From an archaeon (lineage in GTDB: Archaea > Nanobdellota > Nanobdellia > Pacearchaeales > GW2011-AR1), in the NCBI GenBank assembly GCA_018693315.1, contig JABHLR010000002.1, positions 1-64,000 of the forward strand: a DNA stretch of 64,000 nucleotides. The letters run 5' to 3'. The position numbers and the translations under genes were made by a program. Each line of letters starts with the position of its first letter. Position 1 is the first letter of the stretch. The notes under the pieces were generated by a model. The model was not told where the DNA came from, did no database searches, and was given only the letters and a program-made list of their open reading frames with translations. Of the stretch, positions 27,440 to 35,706 are shown piece after piece.

Positions 27440-27598
27440 GCTCCTATAGTCTAGAGGCCAAGGATGCCACCCTCTCAAGAGGTGGGAAACCCTCGTCGAT
27501 GAGACAACGGTTTCATGTTCGCTTGAACAACCACTAAAATCTCTCACGAGATTTTGTTGGAGAACGGTGGTGACCCGGGTTCGAATCCCGGTGGGAGC
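27440..27598 (+). tRNA. tRNA-Glu(CTC) with 97-nt intron (27478-27574)
   Basis: GCTCCTA...GCCACCCTCTCA|intron|CGGTGG...CCGGGTTCGAATCCCGGTGGGAGC. Confidence 0.9.
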
Positions 27599-27609
27599 GT
27601 TATACCCTC

Positions 27610-27709
27610 TTGACCAATCGCGGGGACATATTTTTTGTTTAGAAATAACTAAATGAAAACTAAAAAACAAGAATTTTTGAAAAATATGTCACCAGTAGGT
27701 GGTCGACAA
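27610..27709 (+). promoter_or_regulatory. Conserved post-tRNA-Glu module (putative att/integrase site)
   Basis: 19-nt TTGACCAATCGCGGGGACA and 26-nt ATATGTCACCAGTAGGTGGTCGACAA identical to complement of 102-120 and 25-50. Confidence 0.6.
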
Positions 27710-27744
27710 TTATTATATAGTCTATTTTTGTGGACACTGACACC

Positions 27745-28932
27745 ATGAAAATTGATCCTTACAACCACGAAGGGTCGCTGACCCGTTGGAAAGATAAGGT
27801 GCGGGAATTGGGAGGAATTCCTGACATCTCGAGACAGAACTCGGAGATAATTTTGAAATACATGAGCGACATGGAACTCGGAATTAACACATCCCTATCG
27901 AGTAAAAAAGGAGCGAGAAGTTTTGTTCGAATCAACACAATAAGACAAAGACTTACATTCCTAGCCAAGAAATTCAAAGAAATTCTTGATGTTGATGATA
28001 TGATTCTCCTAACTGAGCAACAAATTTGTTCATTCTTTGTTGACATGCGTAAGGGCGTCATAAAACGGCAGGACGGGCGCAGATATAAGGCGACACGAGA
28101 CTTTGTTAAGATATTTAAGGCATTCTGGCACTGGTGGCAAAAAGTCGCACGTAAGGCGGGACAAACGGTTGAAGACATTACAGTTTACCTAGACTCCTCG
28201 GGAGAGAAACCCGAATGGGTATATCTCAACGAAGAACAAATCAGAATCTTCTGTGATAATTGCAATTTAAAATATAAAGTTCTTACTATGTTTTTGTTTG
28301 ATACAGGCATTAGGGCTCCGACCGAATTACTGAACATGAAAGTTTCTGATTTGTCTAGAGATTGCAAGGAACTAAATATTCGAGATGAAGTTTCGAAAAC
28401 ATTTGGTAGGAGAATTAAGTTAATGCTTTGCTCAGAATTGATTAAGAGATACATCAAAGAGAATAACTTAAGTCAAGACGATTATATATTCAAATTCAGC
28501 CCCTATGTTGCCAATCGTTACCTGAAAAGGTTAGCTAAAAAATTATTTGGCGATGAAAAGAGTTTGGCTGGTCAGAATTATTCTGATTTGACGATGTATG
28601 ATTTTAGGCATTGTAGTTGTTGTTATTGGCTTGTGAGATATAAATCTGAGTCGGCTCTTAAATTTAGATTTGGTTGGAAGAAATCAGATAAGATTCATTA
28701 TTATTCTGAAATGCTTGGAATGAGAGATACGATTAGTGAAGAAGATTTATTGGTCGATGTCACAAAAACGGAATTAGAACAAAGATTAGTCAAATCAGAA
28801 AATAGAAGTGAGCTTCTAGAGGCTCAGGTCGAAGCCATGAAGAGACAGATGGCTGCGATAAAAGTTGATGTGAATAGGGTTCATTGGGGTATTAAGGAGG
28901 CAATAAGATTGAAACTTCTGAAGACTTGTTAA
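27745..28932 (+). CDS. Tyrosine recombinase/integrase
   Basis: FLFDTGIRAPTELLNMKVSDL (Arg box), YDFRHCSC and HYYSEMLG (catalytic Tyr); adjacent to a tRNA 3' end. Confidence 0.85.
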   Translation: MKIDPYNHEGSLTRWKDKVRELGGIPDISRQNSEIILKYMSDMELGINTSLSSKKGARSFVRINTIRQRLTFLAKKFKEILDVDDMILLTEQQICSFFVDMRKGVIKRQDGRRYKATRDFVKIFKAFWHWWQKVARKAGQTVEDITVYLDSSGEKPEWVYLNEEQIRIFCDNCNLKYKVLTMFLFDTGIRAPTELLNMKVSDLSRDCKELNIRDEVSKTFGRRIKLMLCSELIKRYIKENNLSQDDYIFKFSPYVANRYLKRLAKKLFGDEKSLAGQNYSDLTMYDFRHCSCCYWLVRYKSESALKFRFGWKKSDKIHYYSEMLGMRDTISEEDLLVDVTKTELEQRLVKSENRSELLEAQVEAMKRQMAAIKVDVNRVHWGIKEAIRLKLLKTC

Positions 28933-29801
28933 TTCCATTCTTATTATTGGCGATAGCTTTCTCTTTTATTCTTGCCGAACCGATTCATAAGATTGAGAAA
29001 GAAATTCAAGAATTTCCAAGTAAATTAGTATCTTTTTTTACTAATACGATTTTTATTATTTTCATAATTATTTTGTTTTCAGTTGGATTAATTTTTCTAA
29101 TATTCTTCAAATATAAATCACATAGAGAACACAAAAGGATTGAAATAGAGAAAAAAGAAATTAGAAAATCATTCAGCCCTAAGGCTAGAAAAATTTACCT
29201 TAAGGAGAATGAAGATAAAGAAATTAATGAAAAAGAATCAGAAGAAGATGTTGAGGATGAAGAATCATACGAACCTCTACCAATAGGAACCTATCAAAAA
29301 AGTGTGAATATAAAGGTTGATTCAGGTAAAAGATATTTTCACAAGAAGGACATAAGCAAAGATGAAGTTGAATATCTTCTGGATGAAGGTTATCAAATTA
29401 AAAAATATAAAAACCTCTTAAATAGTAGAATGGAAAAATTTCTTTTACAGCCGAGACATAATGAAAGTTTTACTCATTTATTTTTAACCCATAATATTTC
29501 CGAATTTCTAGAAAAAGAAGGTATTGAGACGGAATTATACACAACTAAAAAACCAGATATTGTTTTTGAAATTCGTGGCAAGAGGTTTGCGATTGAAATA
29601 GAGACAGGTTCTATTTTTTCTAAGATTAGTAGGATGAAAGAAAAATTAAAAGTTCTAGAGAATTATGACAAGTGGTTTTTTGTTGTGACTGATAGAAATA
29701 AGGTGAAGAAGTACAAAAGATATGGAGATGCAGTAGATAAAAGATATGTAAAACCTAGGCTAGATAAGCTGATAAAACTCGCTAAAAAAGCCCAAAAATA
29801 G
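28926..29801 (+). CDS. Membrane protein with C-terminal PD-(D/E)XK-like nuclease domain
   Basis: Two N-terminal TM segments; KPDIVFEIRGKRFAIEIETGS; overlaps integrase by 7 nt. Confidence 0.6.
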   Translation: MLIPFLLLAIAFSFILAEPIHKIEKEIQEFPSKLVSFFTNTIFIIFIIILFSVGLIFLIFFKYKSHREHKRIEIEKKEIRKSFSPKARKIYLKENEDKEINEKESEEDVEDEESYEPLPIGTYQKSVNIKVDSGKRYFHKKDISKDEVEYLLDEGYQIKKYKNLLNSRMEKFLLQPRHNESFTHLFLTHNISEFLEKEGIETELYTTKKPDIVFEIRGKRFAIEIETGSIFSKISRMKEKLKVLENYDKWFFVVTDRNKVKKYKRYGDAVDKRYVKPRLDKLIKLAKKAQK

Positions 29802-29932
29802 GACTCTGGATTTTGGGTGTGTAAATGGGGTCCTATCGTCGATAAATATTAGTATAAATTGGCAAAGAGTCAGTCGGCATAATATGTATGTGTAGGGGTA
29901 GTGACTAGGAGGTAAATTATTCTTATTTCTAG

Positions 29933-30511
29933 TTAATTCTCAAACGCTATCAGATAAAAATAATGTCGATGCTTAAATGGGAAAAAATCTGTTCTCTGCT
30001 TAAATTTCTTGTAGATTATTTTCTTATCTAGCTTCTTCAACGTGTCCTTTATATCTAAATCATAAAACTTTTTGTTTTTATCAAGATTTATAATTTTCCG
30101 ATCCAATGTAATTATTCCCAAACCACCCTTTTTTATAACCCTTTTAAATTCCGATAAAACTTTTAGCACATCAGTATAGAATAATGAATTTACGCAATAA
30201 ACAACATCAAAGGAATTATCTTTAAATGGCATTTTCCCCATATCTCCCTTAGTAAACTTTATTTTTGGGTAATCCTTTCTTGCCCTTTTGATAAATTTCA
30301 TATCATAGTCCAACCCCTCTGCGACAATGTTTTTCTGGTTCAATAAATTCGTATGTTCTCCCTGTGCACAACCCACATCAAGAACCTTAACGGACCTCTT
30401 CTTAAAGTACTCATCTATTAACACGACAGTCAACTCCACATCATTTTTTCTATTTGTCCAATGAGATTTTCCCTTATGGATAATCTTTATTGTTTTCTTA
30501 TCAATTCCCAT
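29933..30511 (-). CDS. Class I SAM-dependent methyltransferase
   Basis: VKVLDVGCAQGEHTNLL...GDMGKMPFKDNSFDVVYCVNSLFY. Confidence 0.85.
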   Translation of the reverse strand: MGIDKKTIKIIHKGKSHWTNRKNDVELTVVLIDEYFKKRSVKVLDVGCAQGEHTNLLNQKNIVAEGLDYDMKFIKRARKDYPKIKFTKGDMGKMPFKDNSFDVVYCVNSLFYTDVLKVLSEFKRVIKKGGLGIITLDRKIINLDKNKKFYDLDIKDTLKKLDKKIIYKKFKQRTDFFPFKHRHYFYLIAFEN

Positions 30512-30521
30512 ATTAAAATAA

Positions 30522-31265
30522 TTACAGCTCCTCTCTCCAAAAGACGACCCTCTTCTCAATAAAAACAACAGCAAAATACATAATTAATCCAATCAATACA
30601 ACATATAATAAGCCCGCGAATACCATTGCTGAATCCAACAAAGAAGCTGAATAGCTAATTTGATACCCAAGTCCGACACTAGAACTAATAAACTCCGCTA
30701 CAATTGCCCCTACCGAAGCGAGAGCGATACCTATCTTTAACCCAGTAAACAAATAAGGTAAAGAATATGGGATTTGTACATTCCTTAATATCTCTGTTTT
30801 CGTACTACCCGCAGCTTTCATTATATTAATAAAACCTTTATTCACAGACTCGATCCCTTTATTCAAATTAATAAAAATCGGAAAAAAGCAAACCAAACTA
30901 ACAGTAATTAATTTTGGCAAAATTCCATGGCCAAACCAAATTAATAGAAGAGGTATTAGTGCAATTTTTGGTACAATTTGAACCCCGACAAGCATTGGGT
31001 GTATAATTTCCTTAACGTATCTAGAATATACTCCCAAGATAGCCACAATAAAAGCAAAAATTACGGCGACGAAAAAACCACTTAATATCTCTGACAAAGT
31101 CCAAAATGCATGCTCAGTTAAAATAGAAAAATTTTGTATAAATACTGTAATTATTTCTATTGGTCCTGGAAGCAAAAAAGACGGAATATTAAGAAAACCT
31201 ACCACAAATTCCCAAATAACGAGTAGAAGCAATATCGTTCCAAGTTGATAAATTAGCTTTTTCAA
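30522..31265 (-). CDS. ABC transporter permease (NitT/TauT/ThiX-like)
   Basis: Hydrophobic BPD_transp profile, adjacent SBP and ATPase. Confidence 0.85.
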   Translation of the reverse strand: MKKLIYQLGTILLLLVIWEFVVGFLNIPSFLLPGPIEIITVFIQNFSILTEHAFWTLSEILSGFFVAVIFAFIVAILGVYSRYVKEIIHPMLVGVQIVPKIALIPLLLIWFGHGILPKLITVSLVCFFPIFINLNKGIESVNKGFINIMKAAGSTKTEILRNVQIPYSLPYLFTGLKIGIALASVGAIVAEFISSSVGLGYQISYSASLLDSAMVFAGLLYVVLIGLIMYFAVVFIEKRVVFWREEL

Positions 31266-32935
31266 CTTAACACCTCTTGAATCTCATTAAGAATCTTATT
31301 ATATTTTTTTAATGATTTTATTTTTTTAGTCCTTGGTCGAGGGAAGGGGACATCATAAACTTTCTTTACAATTGCAGGGCTTCCTTTTAAAATAAATATT
31401 CTATCCGACAACAAAATAGCTTCATCTATATTATGGGTAACCATAACAATCGTAATCAAGTGCTTTTTGCACAAATTCATAATCAACTCATTCATCTTGT
31501 ATCTGGTTATATAATCCAAAGCTCCAAAGGGCTCATCCAGAAAAACAATATGTGGCCTAGTTATTAAAGCTCTTGCAATAGCAACCCTTTGTTTCATTCC
31601 ACCAGAAAGCTGATGGGGATAATGATTTTCAAAGCCAGTTAGCCCAACCTCCTCGATCATTTCATCAACATTGACATCATGATTCAATATCTCCGCAAAA
31701 AAGACCACATTCTCCCTCAAAGTCTTCCATGGCAACAAATTCGCAGATTGCGTAACAAAACTAAATTTTTTCTGCAATTCTTTTGTCAATGCCTTACCCT
31801 CGTAATCTACCTTCCCCTCGTAATTCTCATCTAAGCCACTCAGAATATTTAAGAATGTAGACTTCCCACATCCCGATTCTCCAAGAATCGTTACAAATTC
31901 CCCTTCATTTATGCTAAAATTAACATCCTTAAGAATTTTTTGGGGTTTTTGATTCAAACTAAAACTCTTAAAAACTCTTTCTGCAGATATTGTTTTTGGA
32001 ATCTCTTTAGACTTTAGTCCATTGACAAATTTGTTAGTAAAAAACTCTCCAATATCAACATCCCCTTCCAATAGATTAGCAGTAGTTAAAATATCCTTAA
32101 GTCGTATCCAATCATGCTTACTCTGCACACCATTGCTCGCATTTTCAGACAAAGGCAATCTTTCATCAAGCTTCAATCTACTTTCAAACATCTTTTTTTG
32201 ATAATCCTTCTCATCCGCCAATTGAGGATTTTGTTTCATCATTATATCAAAAGACTCTTTTGGATACTTTCTCTCATAACTCATCCCCTTTAGAATTGCA
32301 TTGGTAAACCCCTGGACAATCTTAGGATTCTTTTCCGCATAATCAGAATTAGCAACCAAACAAAGACCATAAGACTTTAAGCCGTAATCATAAAAAAGAA
32401 TATTACTTAGTTTTTTATTTTTCTCTCCTGCCATTAAGAATGGGTATGTCACAAAGTGTTTTACGCCCTTTTTTAAAAATTTATTTCCCAAACCATCTAC
32501 TGGCATCTCAAAAATATTATCTCTATTAATATTATTTTTTAGTAGAAAAGCAGAATACATTTGATAAGAATTACTATTTAAAATCACACCAACCTTTTCA
32601 CCCTCAAGGTTTTTTGGATTTGATATTTTTTTCCAAGAGACTATCCCCGAAGGATTTACCTTACCAACAACAGCTATAACTTTAATTGGCAAACCCTTGC
32701 TCCTTGCTATCATAGCTGTTTCTGCACTCACAATCCCCATAGCATACTCTCCAGACCCTACCTGTTCACTGGTAATCTTCGAGCCTAAATTCTGCACAAT
32801 TGAAACATCCAAGCCCTCTTCTTGAAAAAACTTCTTTTCTTTAGCAACATAGGAAAAAACCCATGAACCACCATGAAACCAGCTAATAGGAAAACTTAGC
32901 TTTTCCATGTTATTCACTCCTCGTAACAAATTCAT
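31262..32935 (-). CDS. Fusion of NMT1/THI5-like substrate-binding domain and ABC ATPase, no signal peptide
   Basis: ISWFHGGSWVFSYVAKEKKFF... then GESGCGKSTFLNIL, LSGGMKQRVAIARAL. Confidence 0.85.
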   Translation of the reverse strand: MNLLRGVNNMEKLSFPISWFHGGSWVFSYVAKEKKFFQEEGLDVSIVQNLGSKITSEQVGSGEYAMGIVSAETAMIARSKGLPIKVIAVVGKVNPSGIVSWKKISNPKNLEGEKVGVILNSNSYQMYSAFLLKNNINRDNIFEMPVDGLGNKFLKKGVKHFVTYPFLMAGEKNKKLSNILFYDYGLKSYGLCLVANSDYAEKNPKIVQGFTNAILKGMSYERKYPKESFDIMMKQNPQLADEKDYQKKMFESRLKLDERLPLSENASNGVQSKHDWIRLKDILTTANLLEGDVDIGEFFTNKFVNGLKSKEIPKTISAERVFKSFSLNQKPQKILKDVNFSINEGEFVTILGESGCGKSTFLNILSGLDENYEGKVDYEGKALTKELQKKFSFVTQSANLLPWKTLRENVVFFAEILNHDVNVDEMIEEVGLTGFENHYPHQLSGGMKQRVAIARALITRPHIVFLDEPFGALDYITRYKMNELIMNLCKKHLITIVMVTHNIDEAILLSDRIFILKGSPAIVKKVYDVPFPRPRTKKIKSLKKYNKILNEIQEVLS

Positions 32936-33926
32936 TCGTAAAAAATTCTTCTAAGTTAACATCAGAATCCAAGAAACCCAGATCATCCATAATATCCTCA
33001 GTATTCTGCCATGTTTCTAAATCTTGTAGCCCATCTGTTGGGTCTGATCCCCCAAATAGCTTATCATTAAACTCATTCCTCATATAAAATAATTTTTCTT
33101 CATATGGAGCATTAAGTTCTGGATTCTCCTCTAGCATTATCCTTAATGCTTCCTCTGGATTTTCTTGCTCATATTTAAAACCCTTTAAAATCGCATTAAC
33201 GACTCTTTGCACAATCTCTGGATTCTCCTCTAGATAATCATCATTAACAACAATACCATGACTATACATATTTAATCCATGATCATAATAAACTAAAGTA
33301 TTCGTCTCAACTCCCTTCAAATCAGCAATTGACTTTGTAACAAAGGGTGATAACGCATGACAATCAACCGCTCCAGCAATAAATTCTTGCCCAGCACCAG
33401 AAATTGGAATCTCCTCAATCTTTGATAAATCTATATCATTCATCTTGGCAAACATTAAAAATTGTTGATAAGTGTTACTTGTACGCGTCACTCCAATCTT
33501 CTTTCCCTCAAGGTTTTTTGGATCACTCAGATTCACATCTGTATGACATGTTAATCCAGCATGTGAAACCTTGTCAATAATAGCGACAACAGTTAAAGGA
33601 ACTCCTTTGCTCTTAGCCATTAAAGCTACATCTGCAGAAACTATACCAATAGGAGATTGTCCAGAGCCAATTAAAGAACTCGTAATAGTAGACCCCTTAT
33701 TTTCATGAAGAGTTACTGACAATCCTTCATCGGCAAAATAACCATTATAATCTGCTACATACGCATATCCCCAAAAACCACCATGAAACCAACTTAATTC
33801 AAAATCTATTTCATTTAAGCCTCCAGTAGATTTTTCATTCGAGAAAAAGATAAAGCCCAATACTAATACCAACACAACGACGACGACTAAGAAAGACCAC
33901 TTTTTCAAACCATTACCCTTTTTCAT
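32910..33926 (-). CDS. NMT1/THI5-like ABC substrate-binding protein (membrane-anchored)
   Basis: N-terminal TM then FELSWFHGGFWGYAYVADYNGYFADEGL. Confidence 0.85.
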   Translation of the reverse strand: MKKGNGLKKWSFLVVVVVLVLVLGFIFFSNEKSTGGLNEIDFELSWFHGGFWGYAYVADYNGYFADEGLSVTLHENKGSTITSSLIGSGQSPIGIVSADVALMAKSKGVPLTVVAIIDKVSHAGLTCHTDVNLSDPKNLEGKKIGVTRTSNTYQQFLMFAKMNDIDLSKIEEIPISGAGQEFIAGAVDCHALSPFVTKSIADLKGVETNTLVYYDHGLNMYSHGIVVNDDYLEENPEIVQRVVNAILKGFKYEQENPEEALRIMLEENPELNAPYEEKLFYMRNEFNDKLFGGSDPTDGLQDLETWQNTEDIMDDLGFLDSDVNLEEFFTNEFVTRSE

Positions 33927-33973
33927 ATCAGAGAGAGGTATTATTCTTTTATAAAGTTTTTCAAATCTTCTAA

Positions 33974-34126
33974 TCACCCTAAACTCTCAGAAAGATAAGT
34001 ACACTTGTGCTCCTCAATCAACTGCACAATTTTCTCGTCAGCAATCAACTCTCCAAACTCATTCGACAACTTTCCGCCACCCATATACTCAACCTCGACA
34101 ATCCTTAAAAACTCTAACCACCAACG
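33974..34126 (-). pseudogene. Truncated coding remnant (...RWWLEFLRIVEVEYMGGGKLSNEFGELIADEKIVQLIEEHKCTYLSESLG*)
   Basis: Open frame with coding-like composition, no upstream start. Confidence 0.35.
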
Positions 34127-34200
34127 ACAATTAAACTAAACAAAGTTCATAAACAAAAAATTTAGTTGTCCCCTCCCGATGCCAAAAAGGTCAGGTCGGC

Positions 34201-34309
34201 GGCGGGAGCGTTTCTGTGATTTGAACGGTTCAAATTGAGCGATTCGCTTTGAGGAAAACAATTTTAAGTATATTTTTCCGAGATGCAAATTGCGAATAGG
34301 CGGGAGCGT
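34201..34309. repeat. Hairpin element flanked by 11-bp direct repeats of a tRNA-Glu-like 3' end (GGCGGGAGCGT)
   Basis: GGCGGGAGCGT at 34201-34211 and 34299-34309; hairpin 34239-34297; palindrome ATTTGAAC-G-GTTCAAAT at 34219-34235. Confidence 0.65.
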
Positions 34310-34408
34310 GAAATGAAAATTTTCTAGAGGCAGGAGAAGTCATGTCGTCCCCGTTACTTCCTGACAATCAATACAAAGACATAAAAAGCAAATTTCATCA
34401 GTAAAGTT

Positions 34409-35371
34409 ATGGTAGCTAAACCAAAAGCGCCGAAGATCAATGATTTAATCTTTAAGGAACTCATTAAAAGAGGCTACTCTCTAGAAGGAAATACGCGAAT
34501 CTGGAACATCGCCGACTCAAAACTCTGGTACCTAACACCTGACCAAGCACAGTCATACCTAGATTTAGAAGACGAAGAGAAATATAAGGAAGAGGTAACA
34601 AACAAAGAGCTAAAACTTATTGATGAAAATATAGACGAAATTTTAAAAGAGGCAGGAGGAGGCCCATTAAATATCATAGACTTAGGATGCGGAGACGGAA
34701 AGAAGGTGGTAAAATTCATCGAAAAACTAAAAGGAAAAGTAAAGTTGAGATATTGCCCAATCGACATAAGCGGCTACATGGTAAGCAAAGCGATCGAAAG
34801 AATAAAGAAACTAAAAGCAGGAGAGATCGTAGAATTTCAATGGAACATATCAGATTTTGAAAATATAGAAAACATAACAGAATTATTGAGACAAGGAGAA
34901 TTCAAGAAACATCTAATTTTATTATTAGGTAACACGCTCGGGAACTTTGAAATCAACGAGCTATTATACGAAATCAGAAGTTCGATGAAGGGAAACGATT
35001 TACTTGTCATCGGCAACGGGATAGATAACGGAAAGGTTGATACTCGTGCGGAATCTTATGAGAAAAATGAAACAGTAGATAGATTCTTAATAAAAATCCC
35101 ATTCCAACTTGGACTTAAGCCAAGCGAAATAGAAATAGGAACGAGATTTAAGAATTCCAGAATAGAATTGTATTATACGATAAAGAAAGACAAAGTAATC
35201 AAATTCCAAGAAAAGGAAATTCAATTTCAAAAAGGAGATCAAATTATAGTAGCAGTTGGATACAAATATCCAAAAGAAGAATTTATGAGCTATTTGAATA
35301 TTCATTTCGATGATGTCAGTGCGAAAACCTCTGAAGATGGAACACAGATTCTAGCCCTCTGCAAAAAATAA
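34409..35371 (+). CDS. EgtD-like (Methyltransf_33) SAM-dependent methyltransferase
   Basis: IIDLGCGDGKKV...LGNTLGNFEINE. Confidence 0.75.
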   Translation: MVAKPKAPKINDLIFKELIKRGYSLEGNTRIWNIADSKLWYLTPDQAQSYLDLEDEEKYKEEVTNKELKLIDENIDEILKEAGGGPLNIIDLGCGDGKKVVKFIEKLKGKVKLRYCPIDISGYMVSKAIERIKKLKAGEIVEFQWNISDFENIENITELLRQGEFKKHLILLLGNTLGNFEINELLYEIRSSMKGNDLLVIGNGIDNGKVDTRAESYEKNETVDRFLIKIPFQLGLKPSEIEIGTRFKNSRIELYYTIKKDKVIKFQEKEIQFQKGDQIIVAVGYKYPKEEFMSYLNIHFDDVSAKTSEDGTQILALCKK

Positions 35372-35437
35372 CTCAAAGATTTAATTCATATTTCTCAACC
35401 CCAATAACTTTTTATATCTATTTTAATCAGTATTACT

Positions 35438-35580
35438 GATCCTGTAGCTCAGTCTGATCAGAGCGCTAGTCTTATATGGCTACAGTTCCTCCGGGAATTG
35501 TAAAAGCTTTCGCTTGAAAATCTTTAGGGATTTTCGCTTGAGAAAGCTAGAGGTCCCGGGTTTAAATCCCGGCAGGATCA
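35438..35580 (+). tRNA. tRNA-Ile(TAT) with 68-nt intron (35477-35544)
   Basis: GATCCTG/CAGGATC acceptor, CTAGT-CTTATA|intron|A-GCTAG, T-arm CCGGGTTTAAATCCCGG. Confidence 0.9.
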
Positions 35581-35691
35581 TCAGATCCGGATTTAAACCC
35601 TGTGTTTATTTTCCCGGCCGAGCGTTTAGGTCTGAACAAATGTAAAAATATTTGCAGACCTGGGCGCGAGTTGGATCATCAGATCCGGATT
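35575..35691 (+). repeat. 19-bp duplication of tRNA-Ile 3' end plus downstream bases flanking a hairpin
   Basis: GGATCATCAGATCCGGATT at 35575-35593 and 35673-35691; GCGTTTAGGTCTG/CAGACCTGGGCGC stem between. Confidence 0.8.
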
Positions 35692-35706
35692 AAAGGATAA
35701 ATTAAA

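Noticed and set aside
27478-27574. C/D-box guide RNA inside the tRNA-Glu intron
   Set aside because: A GTCGATGAG box-C-like motif exists but no convincing D box or guide was found.
29873-29890. TCGGCATAATATGTATG resembling part of an archaeal dif/XerA site at the skew switch
   Set aside because: Only one arm looks similar; no inverted partner arm, so not called as a site.
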